A stretch of 64,000 bases of DNA. Source: Gliomastix tumulicola (lineage: Eukaryota; Ascomycota; Sordariomycetes; Hypocreales; Bionectriaceae). The first letter of the stretch is position 1, and each line of letters opens with the position of its first letter. Shown here one piece after another: positions 32,814 to 42,332 of the stretch. The notes beneath the pieces were generated by a model, which was not told the DNA's origin, searched no databases, and saw only the letters and a program-made list of their open reading frames with translations. The stretch spans positions 2,887,289 through 2,951,288 of the forward strand of contig BCHX01000003.1 of the NCBI GenBank assembly GCA_001599755.1, given 5' to 3'. Both the position numbers and the translations under genes were made by a program.

Positions 32814-34718
32814 AAAAGAGGGCGAGACCGAGGATGGGGCTCGACATGAATAAGAAAAGAAAAAGGCTGATCAACTCCCCGGTGTTTGCCCGCGGAAACG
32901 AAGAAGATGAGTGACACTGATCGGCAGTAAGCAACGCTGGTCGGCGAAATCTCTCGGTTTACGAAAGGGCTCGGGCAACGAGGGAAGGGATGATGAAACG
33001 AAGGATGATGTCGGTGACATATCGGGCAGTGGTGCATGGATGATGATACAGGGCGGCAAAGGTGCAAGCAACATGGATGTGTTTGTTTGTGCTTGGCTGT
33101 GATGAATAAGAGAGCAAAACAGGCAATGATTTTATTCAGTCTAGATGGGCATCAATATTCAACGGGGGCATAATTGGTCACGAGTCTGAGCATGTGCGTG
33201 CCCGGCTACAAGTATATCCGGATGGTCATGTGGGAGGGTGTGAAGTACTGATTATACGAGCTGATGCTATCAGCTTGCAGACGTGAGTGAGTGACAAGTT
33301 CGGTGGGCAGCAGCAGTGTTGGGAACAAAGGACGTTGAGCCGAGGTTGGAGGCTGGGGCGGTCTTAGGGGGGTGTAGGTTGGTGTGTGCCCAGAGGACAT
33401 ATGCCATATGCCCAATAATATGCCATAGGCCATAATGGTGTGCTCTATGCGGGCGGATCGGATCCGGATCGAGAGAACCGACGCTGTGACTCGCTTGTCG
33501 GCGGCTCACTGGGAAAGCACGGTAAGGCTAGGGGGACCTTCACATGCCAAAGCTCCGGTGCCCCGGGATCAGCCTGGGGGGAGGAACCGTTGGATTTGAA
33601 GGCTCGGGAAGACGCTATGCTCATGGCGGCTAAGGATACACCTGCACGTCGACATGGCCAATGAAATCATTCCTTATCCCCAACCTGTTATGAGGTTGGC
33701 AGAGTCAATGCCCGTGAATTGTGTGAGCATTCCATTGTCTTCAGCTGTCTACCGGAGGCACTGAATGTCAGGTACAGTGCCAAGGTAATTACTAGTACTT
33801 ACAGTGAGAGAAGCCGGAGGGAGTGGGTCTCGCAGCGCCTGGCTGAAGTCTGTCTGTCGGCTTCGGAGAGGCGGGGCACAAACGAATCAGCGCCACGCGT
33901 GGTCGAGACTTGCCGCCCCCGCCAATTAACATGTGGAGAGAAGTCACTACTAGAGGGTCCAGTCCAGAGCAACGAACAAACCATTCCGGCACCTCGGCCA
34001 ATTGCGGCTACTTGCCCTTTGCTCCGGATAGAGCCCATCGCCGCCAGACGTCACGACGAGAACTAGGCGTCCCATTCACAGGCACATCGTTTAACCCTTC
34101 GATCTGACGTTATCGGGCCATACCGGGTTCCAGGCCAGACCAATGGGCCTGTTTCTGATCATGGACTCCCTGTCCCGGCCGCGGAGAGAGAGACACACAC
34201 AGTCTGGCACCGAGGATCCCTGGAGGGGCACTTTCGGCGCCCATCCATCCAAACGCGGCTCCGAGGATGAGGGACGGACTAGCAAAGAGCCGTGCTTGGG
34301 GGGGTCGCGAGGACGGTACGGCAAGTAGTAGGCACAAAGTATGTTTCCCTAACCTTGGCCGATCTGCTCTCCCCCCATTCGACCGACACGTGCTTGGGAG
34401 TGGCATGTGAGAAAAGGCCAATGACTCTTGTTTCTTCGACGCTGTGACTCCTAGCCGCTTGCTTTTCTTCTCCTTTTCCTTTTCCTCGTCTCAATCTTCA
34501 GCTCCGATCCAGGACGAATTAGTATCTTTGAATACCCATCTGTGACTCTTATTACTCGGACCAAATCTTGTAAGTGAACTACTACTACCGAACAGTTCAA
34601 CATATATGTCTGTCTGCCCCTGTCACTTCCCTCCTGCTGACTTCTTGTACTAAGCAGCAGCCAACACCCCATATCGTGACCACACACGACCACACGACCA
34701 CACGACCACGCAGCAGCC
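32814..34718. other. tandem intergenic region between trehalase and isocitrate lyase
   Basis: 1.9 kb without a supported gene; ORFs here are short and show no family features. It should contain the isocitrate lyase promoter. CA-rich repeats ((CCACACGA)-like, 34678-34712) lie just before the ICL1 ATG. Confidence 0.45.
33933..34225 (+). promoter_or_regulatory. possible CreA-type sites (SYGGRG) in the ICL1 upstream region
   Basis: GTGGAG at 33933-33938 and CTGGAG at 34220-34225 match the carbon-catabolite repressor consensus SYGGRG. Isocitrate lyase genes are generally glucose-repressed. The motif is short and common, so this is weak evidence. Confidence 0.22.
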
Positions 34719-36638
34719 ATGGCGTCAAACAACATGATCAACCCGGCCGTGAACCCGGACAACGAGGACGAGCTCTTCGCCAGGGAGGTCGAGGCCGTCA
34801 AGCAGTGGTGGAGCCAGCCGCGGTGGCGGTACACCAAGAGACCCTTCACGGCCGAGCAGATCGTGTCCAAGAGGGGCCATCTGGCGGTCGACTACCCGAG
34901 CAACGCCCAGGCGAAGAAGCTCTGGGGGATCCTCGAGAACAGATTCGCGGTAAGGGAGCAAGCAACCTGCGAAGTTCCGGAAGTGGAAGTGGTGGCGATG
35001 GTTGAGCGCTGACGAGGGGAGAGAAACAGAACAAGGACGCTAGCTACACGTATGGCTGCTTGGAGCCGACGGCCGTGACGCAGATGGCCAAGTATCTCGA
35101 CACCATCTACGTCTCTGGCTGGCAGTCGTCGTCGACGGCATCCGCCTCGGACGAGCCCGGCCCGGATCTGGCAGACTACCCTTACGTGCGTTACATCCAT
35201 CCCCTTAAAGGACGAAGTACCGTGTGATAACTGACAAAAATCCAACAGACCACCGTCCCCAACAAGGTCGGCCACCTCTTCCAGGCGCAGCTCTTCCACG
35301 ACCGCAAGCAGCGCCAGGAGCGCCTCAGCGTGCCCAAGGCCCAGCGCGCGCAGGTCGCCAACGTCGACTACCTGCGCCCGCTCATCGCCGACGCGGACAC
35401 GGGCCACGGCGGGCTCACGGCCGTCATGAAGCTGACCAAGCTCTTCGTCGAGAAGGGCGCGGCGGGCATCCACATCGAGGACCAGGCCCCGGGCACCAAG
35501 AAGTGCGGGCACATGGCCGGCAAGGTGCTCGTGCCCATCAGCGAGCACATCAACCGCCTGGTGGCCATCCGCGCCCAGGCTGACATCATGGGTGAGTGAA
35601 GGAGTCACTCCTGGGTTGAGACATGTGTGACTGACAAGGAAAATCAGGAACCGACCTCCTCGCCATCGCGCGCACCGACGCCGAGGCCGCGACGCTCATC
35701 ACCACCACCATCGACCCCCGCGACCACGCCTTCATCCTGGGCTCGACGAACCCGACCCTGCCGCCCCTGAACGACCTCATGGTCGCCGCCGAGAGGGAGG
35801 GCAAGCTCGGCGCCGAGCTCCAGCGCATCGAGGACGACTGGCTCGCCGCCGCCAAGCTCGCCCGCTTCGACGACGCCGTCGTTGCCGCCATCGACGCCTC
35901 CTCCCGCCCGGACAACAACAAGGCCCAGCTCAAGCGCGACTACCTCTCGCAGAGCAAGGGCAAGTCCAACGCCGAGGCCCGGCAGCTCGCCCGCGGTGTT
36001 CTCGGATCCGACGTCTTCTTCGACTGGGACGCGCCGCGGACGCGCGAGGGCTACTTCCGTCTCAAGGGCGGCTGCGACTGCGCCATCAACAGGGCCGTCG
36101 CCTACGCGCCGTACTGCGATGCCATCTGGATGGAGAGCAAGCTGCCCGACTACGCGCAGGCCAAGGAGTTTGCCGACGGTGTCCACGCCGTCTGGCCCGA
36201 GCAGAAGTAAGCCCGCCCCTTTTTTTCTTTTCTCCCCTTTTCTCTCTCCGAGGACACAAGAAATGAACTGACCATCCCAGACTCGCATACAACCTCTCCC
36301 CCTCCTTCAACTGGAAGACCGCCATGCCCCGCGACGACCAGGAGACCTACATCCGCCGCCTCGCGGGTCTCGGCTACTGCTGGCAGTTCATCACCCTCGC
36401 CGGCCTGCACACCACGGCCCTCATCAGCGACCGCTTCGCCCGCGCCTACGCCGCCCAGGGCATGCGCGCCTACGGCGAGCTCGTCCAGGAGCCCGAGATG
36501 GAGCTCGGCGTCGACGTCGTCAAGCACCAGAAGTGGAGCGGCGCCACCTACGTCGACGAGCTGCAGAAGATGGTGACGGGCGGCATCAGCTCGACGGCCG
36601 CCATGGGCCACGGCGTCACCGAGGATCAGTTCAAATAG
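34719..36638 (+). CDS. icl1: isocitrate lyase (glyoxylate cycle)
   Basis: Five exons, 34719-34949, 35030-35185, 35249-35591, 35648-36206 and 36281-36638, give 548 residues. It cleaves isocitrate to succinate and glyoxylate for growth on C2 compounds and fatty acids. Diagnostic features are the catalytic KKCGHM (213-218, Cys215), ADADTGHGG, HIEDQAPGTKK, the fungal insert region (LGSTNPTLPPLNDLMVAAERE), WMESKLPDYAQAKEFADGVH, SPSFNWK and the C-terminus TEDQFK. The N-terminus MASNNMINPAVNPDNEDELF is as in ascomycete Icl1. All junctions are GT-AG and in frame. It is distinct from 2-methylisocitrate lyase. It converges with SNF1, its expected upstream regulator. Confidence 0.97.
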
Positions 36639-37171
36639 GAGGTTGTTGTTGTTATTGTTGTAGATGGGGAGAAGTAGTGCTGTGGTGTGGGTGAATGAAT
36701 GAATGATGGATGAATGGATCGATGGATGGATCAATGGGTGGGTGGTGGTGTCACGTGCGTTTCCTTTGGCATATATCCAGTTCTGGTATAAAAAAGAATT
36801 CATCTCGTTCATGATGTCTCGTTCGCTCTCGAGTCTCCTCTGGTAACGTATACATGATCTCTCCGTCGGATCCTCCCCCGCGTCCTGTTCGCTATCTATA
36901 CTGGCGTCCTCCTACGTGATTCGCCAGTCCGCATGATACGCATTTGGACGCGAATATACCCGGTGCCTTCATGCCACACGCAAGGACTGCCGTAAGTAGT
37001 ACTTGCCATCGTCTGCTGCTCGCTCCAATTGGTCAAGAAATATCACAAATAACCCATGCAGTGTCTGTCTCTCTCTGAAAATGGCCATATGCTGATAACG
37101 CCCAAATGAACACTCCCAGATACTTTACCTTTAGTCAGATGCTTCTTGTCAAAAAAAAAAAAAAAAAAGTC
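36639..37171. other. convergent intergenic region between ICL1 and SNF1
   Basis: 533 bases between facing stop codons. It contains a GAT(G/T)-rich minisatellite and an A-run at 37151-37168. No ORF. Confidence 0.5.
36691..36750. repeat. imperfect GAAT/GGAT tetramer minisatellite
   Basis: Imperfect tetramer repeats (GAAT, GGAT, GGGT) in the 3' flank of isocitrate lyase, probably within its 3' UTR. Confidence 0.7.
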
Positions 37172-39529
37172 TTAGTCGGCCTCTGCCAGCTGCATGATCA
37201 ACCTGGCCGCCATGTCGAGGAACGGGAAGGGGCTTGTGACCTCCTTCTCCTCGAGGAGCGTCCCCTGAGCAGTCTCGTAGCCCGAGCACTTGAAGTCGAC
37301 GAGATAAACACCCTGCTCCATCTCGTAGATCTGGATGTCGAGATGCATAGCCGCAAAGGCGTTCTTCGACGACGAGGCTCCCGAGTAGACGTGGAAGTTA
37401 TCCAAGTCGCCGATACCGTCTTCGCCGCTGGAATCCGGGCCGTTGCGATCTTTCTTTTTCATATCTGTGTAGCGTCATATTAGCATGTTCAAGCCCCCCT
37501 TCCCAAGCAACCTCCTGGATGTTACTCACTTGCAGAGTCCCAGCGGACTTTGATATGCCACGGGTCCGCAGGTAGCTTGTATCTCTTATAAGGATCCATG
37601 CTAGACTGCGAACCACGCGAGAGAGGGCCTCCATCATCAAAGTCGTCGGCAAAGCTGCCATCACCGCTGGGCCCACCATCGTTCCCTCTGTCTTGGTTGG
37701 GGTCAAAGTCCTCGTCAGGCACATACGTCGCGCCGAGCTTGCGCAGGGCCTTGTGGATGGTAAGAAGGGCCTCCCACGGCGCATTGCGAGAGCGGATGCC
37801 AAACTGCCAGCGGACTGGCTTCGACTTCCTTGGCGGGTTCACCGGTGTCATCCCGTGCGGCCGCTTGGCGGCTTCGTCGAGCCGCAGCTGACTGCGAGAG
37901 TGAGGCTTGAGCCGGCGGGCCACTTCTTGCTTCTCAGCATCTGTCCTGGCAGTGGCCTGAGGCTCATCAAGATGGGACGAGGCCTGCGGCGCTAGGGGGT
38001 CCTCGCCGAGCTTCTGTCTGTCCATGAAGTCTTTGTGATAGGCTGGTATACTGCTAGGCAGAATACCGACTTTGCTCACATACGGCCGCGATGAGATGCC
38101 GCTGCCAGATATCCCTGACCGCGATGATTGGCTCATCATTGGGCTAGACCCCTCAGGCTCCGCGGCCAAGATGTCAGGGAATTCTTCTTCTCAAATTAGC
38201 ATTCATCATGTAGGTTCGGGGCTGCGGCATCTTCACTTACGATTCACTTGCATCAGCTTGTTCTCCCTCACGATCATGTACGCATCTTTGATGGCGGAAG
38301 GCTCTTCGGCTTGCAGAGCCTCCTCGACGTCGCCCTTGCCGTAGCCCATAGTCTTGCTGATCTTCTCCGTGATCTCGTTATGAAGCCTCTCCTGCACCTT
38401 CTCGGGAGCGTTGGGGGCAAGGTCGCTCTTCTGGATGGCCTTGTTCGGATCCACGCCGGTGTTGAGAAACTCCTCCACGGGCGGTGCGAGATACGGCGGG
38501 AGCTCTTTCTGGAACCACGGGTCTTCTCGGATGTCGTCGATGGTGGCTCGCTGGACAGGGTTGACAACCAGCATCTTCTTGATGAGATTGGCAGCGCCGC
38601 TGGGCATCCATTGCGGGACGCTGTACGTGCCTCGGGCGATCTTCGCGAAGAGGCTCGGGATGTGTTCATCGTCAAAGGGCAGACGGCCAACTAGAAGAAC
38701 GTAGAGAATGACACCGCAGCTCCAAACATCAACTTCGGGGCCGGCGTAGAGCTTCCCACCGATGACCTCGGGAGCGGCGTAGTTGGGACTGCCGCAACTG
38801 GTCTTGAGGAAATTGCCGTCCGTCATGATGTTGCTCAGCCCAAAGTCGGCAATCTTGACGTTGAGGTTCTCATCTAGCAGCAAGTTCTCGGGCTTCAAGT
38901 CTCTGTGAACGATCTTGTGACGATGACAGTACTCGACAGCGCAGAGCATCTGCTGGAAGAAGCGCCGGGCTTCAGCCTCCTTCATGCGCCCATGCGCCAC
39001 GATGTAGTCGAAAAGCTCTCCACCTGCATACTCGAGGACCATGATAATCTCATTGGATGTCTTGATCACGGTGTACCTAGAACACACAAGACCCGTTGTC
39101 AGTAGCTGCACACGGAAAGGATCGTCAGCATACAAAAACGCGAGATACTCACAGCTTGATGATGTGCGGGTGCCGCAGGAGCTGCAGATACTCAATCTCA
39201 CGCTCGACTCGGCCAGCCATGTCGCGGCTGATGAGCTTCTTCCTCGCGATGATCTTGAGGGCGACCTGCTGGCCCGTCCCATTGTGGATAGCCAGCTTGA
39301 CCTTGCCAAAGGACCCTTCGCCGAGCGTCCGCAAGACCCTATACGCGCCGATGCGCTGCTCCGTCTTGCCCTTTTCGCGTCTCTGAGGCGTATCCATCGT
39401 TTGTCGTGGCGATGCTACAGCATTCTGCACCTTCTGCGGAGGGGGAGGCGGCTGCTGGAGCTGGCGGCGGACGTGGGAGGAGGAAAGGGAGATGGTCAGC
39501 TCCTCGTCCTCAAAACCGCGAGGAGCCAT
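37172..39529 (-). CDS. snf1: SNF1/AMPK catalytic alpha subunit, carbon-stress protein kinase
   Basis: Four exons on the minus strand, 39529-39153, 39076-38241, 38189-37530 and 37464-37172, give 721 residues. SNF1 derepresses alternative-carbon genes and cell-wall-degrading enzymes when glucose is scarce. Kinase features are the Gly loop LGEGSFGKV (69-77), K92, HRDLKPEN (D185), DFG (D203), and the activation-loop TSCGSPNYAAPEV with T218. The autoinhibitory/UBA-like region (about 330-395) follows. The C-terminal regulatory domain binds beta and gamma subunits (KPVRWQFGIRSRNAPWE; WHIKVRWDSA; then the final exon ending LDMAARLIMQLAEAD). The N-terminus has a proline run rather than the poly-His of yeast Snf1. 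Exon 3 begins at a tandem acceptor. Confidence 0.97.
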
Positions 39530-41030
39530 GGCGGCGGGTCTGGAGTCGATGACCAGGTAGATTCGAGTCGAGTTTCGGCCGGGTCAGGCCAGGTCAGGAC
39601 AGGTCACCGGAACGGGTGTCGACTTGGAGCCGGGCTTCCTTCGAGGAGGGTAAGGTAGTAGGTACCGACACACACCAGAGTACCACGCCCCTGCTCGGTA
39701 CTCCCTCTTGTCTGACACTGCCGCTACCGCTGGCAGCTGCTTGCTACCTGGGGGGGGGGGGGNGGGTACCGTACCGTACCGTAGGGACCCAGGCGGATGC
39801 AATTCGAGCTGCAGCGCGCGCGTGCGTGTGTGTGTATGTGTGTGTGCAAGGGAGAGGTACCAGGCCAGGGTTTGGGACAGCACACGACGGCAGCGGGCGT
39901 CGGTATGCGTGCGTCGCTCGTCGTCCCGTCACAAATAATCGTCCCGCAGCAGCCCGACTACTGAAAAGAAAGTGGAGTGCAGAGACTCCCGAGGCGTGGT
40001 TGGATTGAAGGCAGGGAGCTGGGTTGCGTTGGGTTGCGTGGATGACAAGAAGGTGGAGGACGGGAGAATAATGGAGGGGTCGACAATCGTCACTCCAGAG
40101 TCCAAGCCTCCCAAGGTCAAGGTGAGGGCCGGGTTGGGAAATCGGGGCTCCCTCCCTGTAGGTACTCCCCGTAGTTACTCCCCAGAGGCCTGTACCCTAC
40201 CACCTGAAGCTGTGGGGAGCCCCAATAAGGGGGGCCAGTTAGTGGTGGGCTGGGTCAAGGGAGGTGGAGGGTGAGAGAAAAGGCCGCACAGAAGGCTGCG
40301 TAATATCGCCATGCAGCGCTCGAGTTTTTCTTTACCCTGCCCAGGCCACCGGAGGACGTGATGGAGTCATGGCTCTGATAAGTCGTGATAACGCACCTCA
40401 CAACCGACCCAACTGACCCAACTGGAGAATTAAATCCATCGTATGCCAGACACCTCCCAGGGTTCAGGCTCGGAATCTCTCCTTGGTACTTCGTACTTCG
40501 TACTTCGCATGTGCCATGCCCGCCAACACCCAGTTTCTATTAGTCGTCCCTCAGTAATATTCTCACATGTCGGCCTCCATATCTAGCATCGCGCCATGCA
40601 CGCAGCCAAAAGCGCACCCACACCCATACACCACCCTCTCACTTTCGCCCACCCTTACACCGAGCAGGGTGTCTACTATGAGGCCTTTCGTGCCGTCCCA
40701 GCTGCAGCGGGCGCACGTCTGGCTGCAACACGACGATCGTGATTGATACACACCTGGGAAATCACCCGAGACTGGCCGGATGACGCCCGTCACCCCTCCT
40801 TGTCGTGCTTGTGTGCCCTATCACAGCCTGCATGATCGTCACATTGCCCTCGGAACCGATACACAGGCGCCCATCCTTTTGATAGTTGGAAGCTCCCGCC
40901 GTTGACGTGTTTGCTGTTGCATTACTCCGTGCAGCTCGGCCGAGTCGTATCTTACAAAGCCCGACGCTTGACTGGCTCGCTGCCTAGTAGGTACAGGTTC
41001 AAGGGCAAATATCCTACATACATACACATT
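39530..41030. other. SNF1 upstream region, with simple repeats and an unresolved base
   Basis: SNF1 promoter/leader and the 3' flank of the mitochondrial-type gene; both genes are on the minus strand. It contains GT/GTAC simple repeats, a G-run with one N, and a (TACTTCG)3 repeat near 40487-40507. No supported ORF. Confidence 0.45.
39750..39783. repeat. G-run with one ambiguous base (N at 39763) followed by (TACCG)n
   Basis: G at 39750-39762, N at 39763, GGG, then three TACCG-type units. The N marks an unresolved base call in the source assembly. Confidence 0.9.
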
Positions 41031-41944
41031 TCAGGATTGCTTCGCAGCCTCCACTTTGAGCCTATCCACCAATTTGCCCCTTAGGAAAGGGCTTAGTCCA
41101 AGGCTTGATGAGCAGAAAAAAATCAGACGTTAGCAGGGGGTGAGACCAAGGCAAGGCCGCAGGAGAAGGAAGAAACCGCATATTAAGCCGAAGTGGCTCG
41201 CAGCGCGCGTCCGTCTGGGTGGTGGTGGTGGTGGTGGTGCGACTTACATGCCCTGGTTGGTAAGGATCCTGTAGGTGCCGCTGGGCTGGACCCTGCCGAC
41301 CACGTCGCCGGCCTCGTTCACCTCGACGCTGCCCAGGATGTCCTCAGGCCACGCTATCCTCCCAAAGTCGGGAGGGTTCCTGCGGTCGCTGAGGTGCACC
41401 CAGCCGCCTCGGCCCGCGCCCCCGGCGCCTCCCTGGGCACTCGCACCGCCAGCGCCTGAGCCTCCGGCGCCGCCGCCGCCGCCCTGCCTCGGGGACTCTC
41501 CCCTCCGCTCGCGTCGCTGCTGCGGTTGGAAGAAGGCGCCGCCTGAGCCGAGGTTGAAGCCCCCCGGACTGGCCAGCGCTCGAGCTTGGTTGGTCACATC
41601 CTCATCCTGGTGCCCGAACTCTTGGATCACCTCGTCGAGGATGTCCTGAAACTCGGGGTTCTCCTTGAATGTCTGCGGACTAGGAGGGAGCTTGGTGGTC
41701 GTGCCGATGGCGAGGCGCTTCGACGGTGGATCGTTCTCGAGGTAGGTCAGGATATGGGAGGCCGGCGTAGACGGATCGTCGAAGACTTTCTACTTTGTCG
41801 TAAGCTTCTGTGACTGTTGGCCGAACCGGATTATCGTGACGGGCCGAGAAAGCGTACAATGTGTGAATTGTTTGCCAGAGATGAGACAGGCCTGCAGAAC
41901 AGAGCTCTGCTGCGAGGAGCCCATCGAATTGACCGAGCCAGCAT
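41031..41944 (-). CDS. conserved fungal protein of unknown function with predicted mitochondrial presequence
   Basis: Three exons on the minus strand, 41944-41858, 41789-41248 and 41103-41031, give 233 residues. Exon 1 encodes an Arg/Ser-rich, acid-free leader (MLARSIRWAPRSRALFCRPV) typical of a mitochondrial presequence. Exon 2 carries KVFDDPSTPASHILTYLEND, GTTTKLPPSPQTFKENPEF, a Gly/Ala-rich linker (about 115-145), GGWVHLSDRRNPPDFGRIAW and PEDILGSVEV. The last exon restores TYRILTNQGILGLSPFLRG and ends VEAAKQS. I recall the same architecture in other ascomycete proteins annotated only as hypothetical, but I cannot name a function. It is divergent from DPB2, 388 bases apart. Confidence 0.75.
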
Positions 41945-42332
41945 CTTCAAGGCGAGAGGGAGCTGTCGAGTCTGCCGCCGCAAATCAGCTTCCCTCGTCG
42001 AGATTGAAAGTAAGTAGAGCAAACACAGCAGTTCACTGTGTTACTGGTCGTCAATTGGTGTACCAAATCCGGCGGTCCTGCTGCACAGATTCGGGAACCA
42101 GTGTCAAGTCTTAAAGCCGATGAGGTCATGTAGGTACGAACAACGCGAAATATGCCTATAACGCCGATATGCGTGTATCCACTAATCCATCAACGCGTCG
42201 ACGCGGTAGGTAGCATCCCACCTCCAAAAATGTCAGTGGGCTCGGCTGCCCGTCCCTGAGACAGAACCACACAATTTCGCAGCTTCTGAACAGTCGGATC
42301 GAGTGTTCGGATCATGTTGCAATACCCCCAAC
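41945..42332. promoter_or_regulatory. divergent promoter between the mitochondrial-type gene and DPB2
   Basis: A 388-base interval between outward-facing start codons. It contains MluI-like ACGCGT (42193-42198), the core of the yeast MCB cell-cycle element, upstream of the polymerase subunit gene; it is embedded in AACGCGTCGACGCGG. No ORF is supported. A cell-cycle role is inference only. Confidence 0.35.
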
